The notes: generated by a model from the letters alone, not told the origin. A stretch of DNA of 64,000 nt from Paludibacteraceae bacterium (GCA_017451525.1 JAFTOD010000005.1:434001-498000); one strand, 5' to 3'. Numbered from the stretch's first letter, positions 26,184-34,920 are shown. A program made the numbers and translations.

Positions 26184-26788
26184 ATATTATTTTCTTTTTT
26201 CAGAATTTCGCATAATTTCTCCATCGCTCGTCCACGATGACTAATCGCATTTTTTACTTCTGTCGGCAAACTTGCAAATGTTTTCTCATAGCCCTCTGGA
26301 ACAAAAACTGGGTCATATCCAAATCCGCCATTGCCTTCTTCCTGCAACGCAATCCTACCATTCACTACACCTTCCACTTGTTGCGTTTTTCCTTGCACTA
26401 TCAACGAAACAACGGTTCTAAAGCGCGCACTTCTATCTTCTTTACCCATCAACTCTCGCAACGCTTTTTGTCTATTATTCACATCACATGCCTCATCGCC
26501 TGCCCAACGAGCAGTACGTACTCCAGGGGCACCGCCTAATGCCGCAATCTCCAACCCCGTATCATCTGCAAAGACGCCATCTACCGCGCCGAGCAGCCTA
26601 TTTTTATCCAACCATTCCCATACCGCATTGGCCTTTAGCAACGAATTTTCCTCCAAAGTAGCCCCCGTCTCTTCAATCTCTTGCACAAAGCCAACGTCCT
26701 TCAGACTAACCACTTCTACTTGCTCTGGAAGAATCTGACGAACTTCAGACAATTTGTGTTTATTATTTGATGCAAATACCAATTTCAT
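26180..26788 (-). CDS. rdgB: XTP/dITP diphosphatase (RdgB/HAM1)
   Basis: A 202-residue cytosolic house-cleaning enzyme that hydrolyses non-canonical purine triphosphates (ITP, dITP, XTP) and keeps them out of DNA and RNA. Signatures: MKLVFASNNKHKLSEV at the start, EETGATLEENSLLKA, FADDTGLEIAALGGAPGV with the catalytic Asp, and the GNGGFGYDPVF strand with SHRGRAM near the end. Length is normal. It shares a transcript with the propeller gene by a 4-base overlap. A promoter with TAACTTTG on the minus strand lies at 26815. Confidence 0.95.
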   Translation of the reverse strand: MKLVFASNNKHKLSEVRQILPEQVEVVSLKDVGFVQEIEETGATLEENSLLKANAVWEWLDKNRLLGAVDGVFADDTGLEIAALGGAPGVRTARWAGDEACDVNNRQKALRELMGKEDRSARFRTVVSLIVQGKTQQVEGVVNGRIALQEEGNGGFGYDPVFVPEGYEKTFASLPTEVKNAISHRGRAMEKLCEILKKENNI

Positions 26789-26814
26789 TGCTATATTTGA
26801 TGATTAAAAACTTG

Positions 26815-26845
26815 CAAAGTTAGTGTTTTTTGTGCAAATATCAAA
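26815..26845 (-). promoter_or_regulatory. Promoter of rdgB and the PorZ-like gene
   Basis: TAACTTTG on the minus strand (26822-26815) preceded after 19 nt by TTTG (26845-26842). Confidence 0.65.
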
Positions 26846-26860
26846 ATATTTTGTCTAAGA

Positions 26861-26893
26861 TTTGGTATATTCGACCATTTTTTTATAATTTTG
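26861..26893 (+). promoter_or_regulatory. Promoter of the DUF2147 gene
   Basis: TTTG at 26861-26864 and TAATTTTG at 26886-26893, 21-nt spacer. It runs divergently from the rdgB promoter. Confidence 0.6.
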
Positions 26894-26932
26894 CGCACAA
26901 ATTACAATGATATAACAATTTTAATTTTCAAA

Positions 26933-27367
26933 ATGATGAAAAAACGTAATTTTATTCTTTCTGTGGTAATTTTATGTGTAACCACAGTTTTCGCTCAAAC
27001 ACCAATCTTGGGCGAGTGGATCACTGTTGATGATGCAACAGGAGAGCACAAGTCAGTTGTACGTATTCACCAAGCAGACAATGGTAAATACTACGGCACA
27101 ATTATCCAACTGCTTGGCGAGAATGGCGACGATGCGCTTTGTACGGAATGTACTGGCGAAGACCACAACAAACCTGTTGTTGGACTGACGATTATCCGCG
27201 ATATGCAGCTCAAAGATAGTGAATTGCGTGGAGGTAAGGTGCTCGACCCTGACAATGGTAAATTTTACTATGCCAAGGTCTATCTCAAAGATGGCAAACT
27301 CATTCTCCGAGGCTCACTTGACAAGGCTGGACTTCTCGGAAGAAGCCAAACATGGTTGCGTAAGTAA
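26933..27367 (+). CDS. Exported DUF2147 protein
   Basis: A protein of about 144 residues with a signal peptide (MMKKRNFILSVVILCVTTVF, cut after FAQ). The mature part shows the DUF2147 beta-barrel pattern: GEWITVDDATGEHKSVVRI, KYYGTIIQLL, DPDNGKFYYAKV, and a final GRSQTWLRK. The two CxxC cysteines (ALCTEC) are a family feature. It is probably periplasmic; function is unknown. The longer frame starting at 26891 begins inside the promoter, so I use the ATG at 26933. A second ATG follows immediately at 26936. A bidirectional terminator separates it from the convergent HIT gene. Confidence 0.9.
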   Translation: MMKKRNFILSVVILCVTTVFAQTPILGEWITVDDATGEHKSVVRIHQADNGKYYGTIIQLLGENGDDALCTECTGEDHNKPVVGLTIIRDMQLKDSELRGGKVLDPDNGKFYYAKVYLKDGKLILRGSLDKAGLLGRSQTWLRK

Positions 27368-27380
27368 TTTAAAACAAAAA

Positions 27381-27405
27381 ATGACTGCCATCGCAGTCAT
27401 TTTTT
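27381..27405. terminator. Bidirectional terminator between DUF2147 and HIT genes
   Basis: ATGACTGC (27381-27388) pairs with GCAGTCAT (27393-27400). It is flanked by A-run and T-run, so it serves both convergent genes. Confidence 0.85.
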
Positions 27406-27411
27406 TTATTC

Positions 27412-27816
27412 TCAACATCCCATTGCTTCTGCAATCGAATTGGCTATCTCCGCCATTTCCTCCGAAGGCAATGTCATTTTCTTATTTGCAAACGACATAT
27501 CTCCTTCCTTACTAATCGGAATCAGGTGCATATGCACGTGTGGTACCTCCAATCCTATCACGGCCACTCCCACGCGTTTGCATTCCACTGCTCCTTTGAT
27601 TCCTCGAGCTACTTGCTTTGCAAACACTAGCATCTCACTCAGCATATCATCCTCTAAATCAAAGATATAGTCTGCTTCTGGCTCTGCCAACTTGGGCACC
27701 ACTAATGTGTGTCCTTTTTGCAATGGATTGATATCTAAGAAAGCATAGAACTTGTCATTCTCTGCCACTTTGTAGCTTGGAATCTCGCCGTTAATGATCT
27801 TCGAAAAAATAGTCAT
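27412..27816 (-). CDS. HIT-family nucleotide-binding hydrolase
   Basis: A 134-residue cytosolic protein of the histidine triad (Hint) family. It starts MTIFSKIINGEIPSYKV and has NPLQKGHTLVVPK in the middle. The triad is HVHMHLIPI near residue 97, where the central His is the nucleophile. It hydrolyses phosphoramidates of AMP in related proteins. It follows greA after 41 bases, a gap that carries heptamer repeats related to CAACTGT (27821-27855). The two are probably one operon with the small gene at 28338. Confidence 0.93.
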   Translation of the reverse strand: MTIFSKIINGEIPSYKVAENDKFYAFLDINPLQKGHTLVVPKLAEPEADYIFDLEDDMLSEMLVFAKQVARGIKGAVECKRVGVAVIGLEVPHVHMHLIPISKEGDMSFANKKMTLPSEEMAEIANSIAEAMGC

Positions 27817-27820
27817 AATA

Positions 27821-27855
27821 TCAATTGTTAATTGTTAACTATCAACTGTCAACTG
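27821..27855. repeat. Degenerate CAACTGT heptamer array
   Basis: Five tandem 7-mers from TCAATTG and TTAATTG to CAACTGT between greA and the HIT gene. The same repeat occurs inside two genes at 36582-36611 and 37705-37766. Confidence 0.8.
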
Positions 27856-27857
27856 CA

Positions 27858-28328
27858 TTAAATGCTTATTTCCAATATCTTAAATTGCATCTTACCCGCA
27901 GGTACTACCACTTCAGCGGTATCACCCACTTTCTTGCCGAGCAAACCTTTTGCAATAGGAGTAGTTGTAGCAATCTTGCCCTCCAGGATATTTGCCTCAC
28001 CCTCTGTAACCAATTGATATACTTTCTCTTGGTTAGTCTTGAGGTTCAACACGCGCACTTTAGTCAAGATTTGCACCTCATCGGTGTTGATATCTGTTTC
28101 ATCAATGATTCGAGCGTCCACAATCTTGCCTTTGATTATCGCAATCTTGCTTTCCAAGATGCCTTGTTCTTCTTTAGCTGCATCATATTCTGCATTCTCG
28201 CTCAAATCGCCCTTCTCGCGTGCTTCGGCAATTGCTGCGATCACACGAGGACGCTCCACTGTCTCCAAGTATTGGAGTTCTTCTTTCAATTTCTGAAGAC
28301 CTTCTACGGTCATGTAAGTTGTTGCCAT
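27858..28328 (-). CDS. greA: Transcription elongation factor GreA
   Basis: A 156-residue protein that rescues backtracked RNA polymerase by inducing transcript cleavage. The N-terminal coiled coil carries EAREKGDLSENAEYDAAKE, with the acidic tip residues (DLSENAEY) that reach the active site. The C-terminal FKBP-like domain holds VYQLVTEGEANILEGKIA and GLLGKKVGDTAEVVVPAG. Length is normal. A 37-codon gene precedes it by 9 bases. The promoter lies further upstream at 28584. Confidence 0.97.
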   Translation of the reverse strand: MATTYMTVEGLQKLKEELQYLETVERPRVIAAIAEAREKGDLSENAEYDAAKEEQGILESKIAIIKGKIVDARIIDETDINTDEVQILTKVRVLNLKTNQEKVYQLVTEGEANILEGKIATTTPIAKGLLGKKVGDTAEVVVPAGKMQFKILEISI

Positions 28329-28337
28329 ATCTTATTT

Positions 28338-28451
28338 TTAGTATTTTCGATTAAAAATCTCACTCGCAATAAATGCCTTGCGAGCCTCATCCGCATCACT
28401 CAAATCTGCAAGCAGCGGATTTTCTTGTTTGTTTTTATCCAATTCGTTCAT
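28338..28451 (-). CDS. Small 37-residue protein upstream of greA
   Basis: A short ORF (38 codons with stop) reading MNELDKNKQENPLLADLSDA and then a DEARKAFIASEIFNRKY tail. It starts with ATG at 28451 and ends nine bases before greA, on the same strand, downstream of the consensus promoter at 28584. The acidic DLSDADEARKA helix and the EIFNRKY end recall very short proteins I have seen in Bacteroidales genomes; I know no function. The placement, reading frame and composition suggest it is a true gene, missed because of length. It could be a leader peptide. Confidence 0.65.
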   Translation of the reverse strand: MNELDKNKQENPLLADLSDADEARKAFIASEIFNRKY

Positions 28452-28583
28452 ATTTATGCAAAAAAAATAATGAAAACAATACCTTCCATTTTTTGCGATT
28501 GTTTAAGAAACAACGAGAAACTTCCCAGCCTCTCGTTGCCATTAAACCTAAACCTTAACTATGAAAATTTATTGTTTTCGCTG

Positions 28584-28615
28584 CAAAGGTACTACAAAAA
28601 ATGCAAATACGCAAA
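28584..28615 (-). promoter_or_regulatory. Promoter of the small gene-greA-HIT operon
   Basis: On the minus strand TTTG (28615-28612) and TACCTTTG (28591-28584) with a 20-nt spacer and the extended TTTGCGTATTTGCA element. The transcript leader of about 125 nt contains an 8-bp hairpin (CAACGAGA with TCTCGTTG). Confidence 0.8.
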
Positions 28616-28795
28616 TTTTTTTAGGAAAAAATGTATTTTTGTATAAAAAATGTGCGTATTTGCAGCATTTAGCGAACGTAACTTCGGGGGAATGGTATGC
28701 AATTCGTTCGAACATCGTGAGATAAGAATTGTCATAACAGGCGGCGTCCGAAGGTACTACTGTTTCGCTTAATGCGAGGACAGAGTCCGCATGTA
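28616..28795. other. Intergenic spacer, nothing recognised
   Basis: About 180 bases between the greA promoter and the end of miaB. I see no ORF, no convincing promoter and no strong hairpin with a T-run. Confidence 0.6.
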
Positions 28796-30151
28796 TTACA
28801 CCAGTTTCCCCTTCAATGTTGCAGCACTTGCTTCCTCTATCTTTACCATCACCAACTCGCCTATTTTCCTTCCTTCTCGTGGGAAAACCACGGTCTTATA
28901 CTGCGATGTCCTTCCGTACATATCCTCTTTGCTGCGTTTCGAATAGCCCTCCACCAGCACTTCCACCACTTTGCCAATCTCTTTCTGATTACTCTCCAAC
29001 GACAACTGATTTTGCAGTGCAATTATCTCGTTCAGTCGTCTCACCTTCTCCTCTTCTGAGATGTTATCGGGCAGATGTTTCTGCGCATGAGTACCAGGAC
29101 GCTCGCTATACTTAAACATAAACGCCGTGTCAAAACCCACCTCGCGCATCAACGACAATGTCTCCTGATGATCCTCCGCCGTCTCATCGTGGAAACCACA
29201 AAAAACATCCGTGCCTATCGCTGCATCAGGGATAATCCTACGTATAGCGGCTATCCTATCCAAATACCACTCACGCGTGTACTTGCGGTTCATCAGTTTC
29301 AGTATCTTATTCGAACCGCTCTGCACAGGCAGATGAATAAACTTACACAGATTCTTGTACTTCGCGATTACCTCCAACGTCTCATCCGACATATCTTTTG
29401 GGTGCGACGTAGTGAATCGCACACGCATATTTGGCACCGCCTCTGCTACTTGCGCCAACAACTGCGCAAAACCAATCACCTCTTCTGTCCCATCTTCTCG
29501 CACGCGCGCGTACCTATAACTATTGACGTTCTGTCCCAGCAATGTCACCTCTTTATATCCTTTCTCTTGCAAGTCGCGCACTTCATTCAAGATACTCTCC
29601 ACATCTCGACTACGCTCTCTTCCGCGCGTATAGGGCACAATACAATACGAACAGAAATTATTACATCCGCGCATAATGCTCACAAAACCAGACATTTGCT
29701 TACCTATTCTTGCGGGCATCACTTCGCGATATGTCTCTGTGGTACTCAACTCAATATTGATAGCAGGCAGCCCTTTTTCGCACATTGCCAGCAGGTTAGG
29801 TATATCCAAATACGCATCAGGTCCAGCTACAAAATCCACTCCCCACTCCTTTACTAGAGATTCTCCCATACGTTCCGCCATACAACCAATCACACCTATC
29901 ATGCGCTCGCCTATCGCTTCATTGCCTTGTCGCCTTGTCGCCTTATAGCCTTTTCCTTTCAGTTCTTTCAATCGGTTTTGGACTTTTTGTTCGGCATTAT
30001 CGCGAATCGAACAGGTGTTGAGAATGACAATATCTGCTTCTGCAATGTCATCAACCATCTCGCAATCAGTTGTTTGCATGATGGCGGCCACCACTTCGCT
30101 ATCTGCCACATTCATCTGACAGCCGTATGTCTCTATATAAAACTTTTTCAT
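28796..30151 (-). CDS. miaB: tRNA-2-methylthio-N6-dimethylallyladenosine synthase (MiaB)
   Basis: A 451-residue cytosolic radical SAM enzyme adding a methylthio group to i6A37 of tRNAs. N-terminal UPF0004 domain: YIETYGCQMNVADSE, ILNTCSIRDNAEQKV and VIGCMAER hold the three auxiliary-cluster cysteines. Radical SAM motif: RGCNNFCSYCIVPYTRGRERS (CxxxCxxC). C-terminal TRAM domain: GKVVEVLVEGYSKRS. Near residues 69-80 the loop before VIGCMAE is expanded by a repeat-coded insertion (YKATRRQGNEAIG, bases 29921-29955, GCCTTGTC units). Otherwise complete. Confidence 0.95.
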   Translation of the reverse strand: MKKFYIETYGCQMNVADSEVVAAIMQTTDCEMVDDIAEADIVILNTCSIRDNAEQKVQNRLKELKGKGYKATRRQGNEAIGERMIGVIGCMAERMGESLVKEWGVDFVAGPDAYLDIPNLLAMCEKGLPAINIELSTTETYREVMPARIGKQMSGFVSIMRGCNNFCSYCIVPYTRGRERSRDVESILNEVRDLQEKGYKEVTLLGQNVNSYRYARVREDGTEEVIGFAQLLAQVAEAVPNMRVRFTTSHPKDMSDETLEVIAKYKNLCKFIHLPVQSGSNKILKLMNRKYTREWYLDRIAAIRRIIPDAAIGTDVFCGFHDETAEDHQETLSLMREVGFDTAFMFKYSERPGTHAQKHLPDNISEEEKVRRLNEIIALQNQLSLESNQKEIGKVVEVLVEGYSKRSKEDMYGRTSQYKTVVFPREGRKIGELVMVKIEEASAATLKGKLV

Positions 30152-30239
30152 ATCAATCTTTTTACTAAACTCGCTTCATGTGGTTCGCTTGATATGCAGC
30201 CTAGTAACCGCCTATCTTCAAGCACTTCAAACCACGCCA

Positions 30240-30271
30240 CAAAGGTACTATTTTTTTTAAATATACACAAG
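30240..30271 (-). promoter_or_regulatory. Likely miaB promoter
   Basis: TACCTTTG on the minus strand at 30247-30240 with CTTG 20 nt upstream (30271-30268). Confidence 0.6.
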
Positions 30272-30294
30272 ATTTTCATTCAAAATTCACCATT

Positions 30295-30430
30295 CTGCCT
30301 CCATAATTCTTAATTCATAATTCTTAATTCACCATTCTCCCTCCATCTTTCCGCTATCAATCCGCTGATAATTACGGTAGATATACGGTTGATATACGGT
30401 ACATACACGGTAGATACACGGTACATTAGT
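30295..30430. repeat. Two short tandem arrays
   Basis: 30300-30335 holds TAATTCTTAATTCATAATTC-type words. 30370-30425 holds five copies of an 11/12-mer TACGGTaGATA. No coding gene is apparent here; the 76-codon ORF across it reads only repeats. Confidence 0.7.
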
Positions 30431-30589
30431 ATCTTGTTAATATAAGAATGCCCTATTTCCTTCCTGCCTCCAGCCTCTTTCTTTCCCGCTATCTTTCCCG
30501 AAACCACTCCGTTATCACTCCGATACCACTCTGTTACCACTGTATTACTATCCAGTACTTTCCCCGTACCCTGCTACCTGTCAAGTGCT

Positions 30590-30722
30590 CGGCGTTAATT
30601 CGCCGAGTAATATTCTTCTATTGCCTCGACTTGTAGTCGAGTATTCTGTTCTTTCTTTGTTCATTAGCCCCGAATCATATTCGGGTATTCACGCCCCTAA
30701 ACCCTAAACAGTAGGCGCCTTG
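30590..30722. repeat. Cluster of four small perfect hairpins
   Basis: CTCGGCG/CGCCGAG (about 30588-30608), CTCGACT/AGTCGAG (30627-30643), CCCGAAT/ATTCGGG (30668-30684) and GGCGC/GCGCC (30715-30727), the first three each followed within five bases by a TATTC word. Loops are 3-6 nt. No T-runs long enough for terminators. Confidence 0.65.
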
Positions 30723-30787
30723 CGCCGTTCTCTAAACAAGACTTACCCTTAAAACTTTTAAAACTTCTAAAACTTTTTTACTCAAAA

Positions 30788-30819
30788 TTTGCAAATCCGC
30801 AAATTTTGTTGTACCTTTG
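30788..30819 (+). promoter_or_regulatory. Promoter of the LRR protein
   Basis: TTTG at 30788-30791, 20-nt spacer, TACCTTTG at 30812-30819. The start codon is about 275 nt downstream, leaving a very long leader. Confidence 0.8.
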
Positions 30820-30881
30820 TCCCCGATTCGGTAAAGCGTTACCCATCACTACATATTTTATATAGCGTTATAAGCCCAGAC

Positions 30882-31016
30882 TTGATTTTCTGAAAACTGG
30901 ACACTTTCAAGAAATCAAACAACTCAAGTACGGTTTATGCACGCTCACGTTATCAGCGTGAGTTTTCCGTGCGTAGATTTGAGTTGTTTAGGTAGTCCAG
31001 AACCTCAGAAAATCAA
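30882..31016 (+). ncRNA. Long nested hairpin in the leader of the LRR gene
   Basis: Five nested stems: 30882-30893 with 31005-31016 (12 bp, exact), 30897-30902 with 30995-31000 (6 bp), 30917-30927 with 30979-30989 (11 bp), 30930-30933 with 30967-30970 (4 bp) and 30944-30949 with 30957-30962 (6 bp). Together about 39 exact pairs in 135 nt. A weak AAGCG/CGCTT hairpin followed by TTTTT at 31021-31045 may end a short transcript. It can be a cis-regulatory leader, a stand-alone RNA, or the inverted-repeat body of a MITE. I do not recognise an Rfam family. Confidence 0.7.
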
Positions 31017-31098
31017 ATTGAAGCGAACGAAAGCGCACGCTTTTTCTGTCTATATACCAATAAATAACAATAATACTAACAATTAAAATTCAATCAAC

Positions 31099-34000
31099 AT
31101 GAAAAAGATTTTATCTACAATCATTTCCTCCCCTCTAAAAGGGAGATTATGTGGGCTCCTCTTCGCCCTCCTCGCCACTACCACCCTCTGGGCGTATGAC
31201 TTCCAATCTGGTGATCTCTACTACAACATCACCAGCAGTTCCGTACCTTATACTGTAGAGGTAAGTGATGCTGTATCATCTATCACCACTGCCACCATCC
31301 CAGAAACCGTTATCTACAACGGTACTACCTACAGCGTAACGAGCATTGGATTTATTGCTTTCTCTGGTTGCTCCTCCCTTACCTCCATCACCATCCCTAA
31401 TAGCGTTACGAGTATTAGAGCTATGGCTTTCTATGGTTGCTCCTCCCTCACATCTATCACTATTCCTGACAGCGTAACGAGCATTGAATATGATGCTTTC
31501 TATGGTTGCTCCTCCCTCACCTCTATTACCATCCCCGAAAACGTAACGAGTATTGGATATAATGCTTTCTTGTATTGTATTTTCGCAAAAGAAAACTTTA
31601 TCAACAATAGTGTATTAGATGCAGAAGAAAATAATTATTGGGGCGCAACAATAGTGGATACTGAAATAGATGGGCTAATCATTCGAAACGACACGGTGAT
31701 AGACTGTAGAAAACATGTAACCTCTGTGATTATCCCCGAAGGCGTAACGAGTATTGGAGATGATGCTTTCTATTATTGCTCCTCCCTCACCTCAGTCACT
31801 ATCCCCAATAGCGTTAAGAGCATTGGAAGTTGGGCTTTTGAGTATTGCTCCTCTCTCACCTCCATCACCATCCCTGAAAGCGTAACGAGCATTGGAGATT
31901 ATGCTTTTGATGATTGTATATTTGTAAAAGAAAACTTTGTCAACAATAGTGTATTAGATGCAGAAGAAAATAATTATTGGGGCGCATCAATAGGGGACAC
32001 TGAAATAGATGGACTACTCATCCGAAACGACACGGTGATAGATTGTAGAAGATATGTAACATCTGCGATTATTCCTGAAGGCGTGACGAGCATTGGAGAT
32101 AGGGCTTTCTATGAATGCTCCTCCCTCACCTCCATCACTATCCCTAACAGCGTAACGAGCATTGGAGGTTCTGCTTTCTCGTGGTGCTCCTCCCTCACCT
32201 CAGTCGCCATCCCCAATAGCGTTACAAGCATTGGAGGTAGTGCTTTCTCTCATTGCTCCTCTCTCACCTCCATTACCATCCCTAACAGCGTAACGAGCAT
32301 CGGAAATGATGCTTTCTATGGATGTTCTTCTCTTGTACAAACTAATTATACAGGCGATATAGCAAGTTGGTGTAATATTAAATTAGGTAATCGTTATGCC
32401 AATCCAATATCATATTCACACAACTTCTATATCAACGATGTAGAAATAAAAGATTTGGTTATTCCTAACTCTGTGGATAGTATTCATAATTATGCTTTCG
32501 TTCGTTGCTCTTCGTTGACCTCCGTCACTATCCCTAACAGCGTAACGAGCATTGGAGATTATGCTTTCTCTTATTGCTCCTCCCTCACCTCTGTTACTAT
32601 CCCTAACAGCGTAACGAGCATTGGAAATTATGCTTTCTATGGTTGCTCCTCCCTCACTGCTCCTGTTTACAATGCACATTGTTTTGCGTATATGCCCACT
32701 TCATATTCTAGCGCATATACAATTCCTGAAGGGATAAAACAGATTGCGGGTGCTGCTTTCTATGGTTGCTCTTCCCTCACCTCCGTCACAATCCCTAACA
32801 GCGTAACGAGTATTGGAGATTATGCTTTCTATGATTGCTCCTCCCTCACCTCTGTCACCATCCCAGAAAACGTAACGAGCATTGGAAGTAGTGCGTTCTC
32901 TGGTTGCTCCTCCCTCACCTTCATTAATCTACCATATAATATACCTGTAGCAAAGCAATCATCATTTGATAACTCACATTTTGAAAAAGTCAAGCTTTAT
33001 GTTCCTTTTGAAGCCTATGAGGCGTATAAAGTAGATAATGTATGGAGCAAATTTAAGAATATTCTATATATTGATAACTTTTACGCCAATAATATACGTT
33101 ATAGGTATATGGCAGAAGAAAACATACTGTCAATGTCTCTCTTAGTGGAAGAAAATTTCAATCAATTCACATCAATATCGATTATTGGTAGTCAAGATTG
33201 GCATTATAATAGTAAATATGGAGCCTACATGAGTGGTTACCAAAATAATATAAACAATCCCAACGAAGATTGGTTGATATCTCCAGCAATGGATTTATCC
33301 AAACATTCAACTGTAACGCTTGAATTCTCACATGCTTTTGGTCCAGCAGCATCCGTTCCAACAACCGCTACGCAAAAAGCACAATACACCTGTTGGATAT
33401 CCAATGACTTTAATGGGGATGTTACTACTGCCACTTGGACTGAATTGCCCATAACATATGGCACCAGCGCATGGGATTTTATCACTACGACTGTAAATAT
33501 ACCCACAGAGAATCTAAAAGAAAATTGCCATATCGCATGGAAATATGTTTGTGATGATGAATCTGCAACTTGGGAAATTAATAATATCGAAGTTGCTGGA
33601 ATACTTACAAAACCAGCCGTTGAAGTAATTGCTAAGTATGATAACTATTCTAATGACGTTGTCATACCATCGGTAGTTACACACAATTATGCAGACTATA
33701 ATGTAGAAGCCATCGCTGCTAATGCTTTCTCCTCTTGCTCTTCCCTCACCTCTATCACCATCCCCAACAGTGTAACGAGTATTGGGAAATGGGCATTTGA
33801 AAATTGCACTTCGCTCAACGAGATTACACTACCTGCTTCTGTAAAATCAATTGATGAAGAGGCCTTTGCAGGTTGCACCAAGTTGTATGACATCTACTGC
33901 TTTGCAATGGAACCACCTACAGCATATGAATCCTCGTTTGCCAACTACAATGCCTTTTTGCATGTACCATGCGACAACCAACGCGTATATCTCTTGGATG

Positions 34001-34725
34001 TAATCTTTGGCAATTTCAAATACATTGAGTGTATTGAAGCAGAAACCACTCCTACTGACACCGTTGTTGTTACTCCATCCTTCAACGATGCAGAGTTTAT
34101 CTGGCCAAGCAATAGTTCTGCCGATAGTTATACCCTCGCTATCAGCAAAGATGGTGAAATATTCTGTACCCTAACTTTCAATGCCAATGGTCAATTGACA
34201 GGCATTGCCTTTGCACCTTCGCGCAATGGTCAGCACAATGCCCCTGCTGCTGCGCAAACGGCTAATGGCTTTGCTTTCACTGTTACTGGATTGGATGAGG
34301 GTGCTAACTACACCTATGAACTGCTTATCCAAGACAGAAGTGGCAACACCCTGCAATCTTATTCTGGCGAGTTCCGCACACAGAGCACCAACGACCGCAC
34401 CGTCACAGTAGAATACGACGCTGCGCAAGGTCAAGTCACTGGTGCAGGCACTTATCTCGTAGGTGATACCGTTACCCTTACAGCTACTCCTAACGACGGC
34501 TATCGTTTTGTCCGTTGGAGCAACGAGGTTGAGGATAACCCTTACACCTTTGTCATTTCAGACAACGTGACACTCTCTGCTGAGTTCGAGGAGGTTATAA
34601 GTACCTCTGTAGAAAACACTTCTCCATCTCAGCAATCTGACACCCACAAACTCCTTCGCGACGGTCAACTCCTCATCCTTCGCGATGGCAAGACATACAA
34701 CATCATGGGCGCAGAAATCAAATAA
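31099..34725 (+). CDS. BspA-like leucine-rich repeat surface protein
   Basis: A 1208-residue exported protein. Signal peptide about 1-33. Residues 55-650 carry about eighteen LRR_5 (TpLRR) repeats of the form SLTSITIPNSVTSIG-xxAFxxC. Two 70-residue inserts (ENFINNSVLDAEENNYWG and ENFVNNSVLDAEENNYWG) are copies of each other. Residues 670-835 look like a choice-of-anchor/MAM-like sandwich (DWLISPAMDLSK). Further LRRs run to about 960. Then come a fibronectin-like domain (970-1100) and an InlB-B-type repeat (EYDAAQGQVTGAG). The end, LLRDGQLLILRDGKTYNIMG, is the type IX sorting signal common in Bacteroidales LRR proteins. It is likely an adhesin on the cell surface. Confidence 0.9.
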   Translation: MKKILSTIISSPLKGRLCGLLFALLATTTLWAYDFQSGDLYYNITSSSVPYTVEVSDAVSSITTATIPETVIYNGTTYSVTSIGFIAFSGCSSLTSITIPNSVTSIRAMAFYGCSSLTSITIPDSVTSIEYDAFYGCSSLTSITIPENVTSIGYNAFLYCIFAKENFINNSVLDAEENNYWGATIVDTEIDGLIIRNDTVIDCRKHVTSVIIPEGVTSIGDDAFYYCSSLTSVTIPNSVKSIGSWAFEYCSSLTSITIPESVTSIGDYAFDDCIFVKENFVNNSVLDAEENNYWGASIGDTEIDGLLIRNDTVIDCRRYVTSAIIPEGVTSIGDRAFYECSSLTSITIPNSVTSIGGSAFSWCSSLTSVAIPNSVTSIGGSAFSHCSSLTSITIPNSVTSIGNDAFYGCSSLVQTNYTGDIASWCNIKLGNRYANPISYSHNFYINDVEIKDLVIPNSVDSIHNYAFVRCSSLTSVTIPNSVTSIGDYAFSYCSSLTSVTIPNSVTSIGNYAFYGCSSLTAPVYNAHCFAYMPTSYSSAYTIPEGIKQIAGAAFYGCSSLTSVTIPNSVTSIGDYAFYDCSSLTSVTIPENVTSIGSSAFSGCSSLTFINLPYNIPVAKQSSFDNSHFEKVKLYVPFEAYEAYKVDNVWSKFKNILYIDNFYANNIRYRYMAEENILSMSLLVEENFNQFTSISIIGSQDWHYNSKYGAYMSGYQNNINNPNEDWLISPAMDLSKHSTVTLEFSHAFGPAASVPTTATQKAQYTCWISNDFNGDVTTATWTELPITYGTSAWDFITTTVNIPTENLKENCHIAWKYVCDDESATWEINNIEVAGILTKPAVEVIAKYDNYSNDVVIPSVVTHNYADYNVEAIAANAFSSCSSLTSITIPNSVTSIGKWAFENCTSLNEITLPASVKSIDEEAFAGCTKLYDIYCFAMEPPTAYESSFANYNAFLHVPCDNQRVYLLDVIFGNFKYIECIEAETTPTDTVVVTPSFNDAEFIWPSNSSADSYTLAISKDGEIFCTLTFNANGQLTGIAFAPSRNGQHNAPAAAQTANGFAFTVTGLDEGANYTYELLIQDRSGNTLQSYSGEFRTQSTNDRTVTVEYDAAQGQVTGAGTYLVGDTVTLTATPNDGYRFVRWSNEVEDNPYTFVISDNVTLSAEFEEVISTSVENTSPSQQSDTHKLLRDGQLLILRDGKTYNIMGAEIK

Positions 34726-34749
34726 TAGCAAAACCACATTCCAACCCCA

Positions 34750-34777
34750 AACCGAGCGGCACCACCGCTCGGTTTTT
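34750..34777 (+). terminator. Terminator of the LRR gene
   Basis: AACCGAGCGG (34750-34759) and CCGCTCGGTT (34765-34774) form a 10-bp stem with a 5-nt loop followed by TTTC. Confidence 0.9.
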
Positions 34778-34867
34778 CATTACCCCTTATCCCTTACCCA
34801 ATAGCCCAACGGGCGTCCCATAGCGTAGCGTCCTTTATCCTGAAAATTGCGAAAAATTCGCTATTTT

Positions 34868-34899
34868 CTTGCACACCTGCAAATAATTTCGTACCTTTG
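34868..34899 (+). promoter_or_regulatory. Promoter of the rRNA methylase gene
   Basis: CTTG at 34868-34871, 20-nt spacer, TACCTTTG at 34892-34899. This excludes the TTG start at 34897. Confidence 0.8.
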
Positions 34900-34920
34900 T
34901 CGAATATTTCTGCTGAAAAC

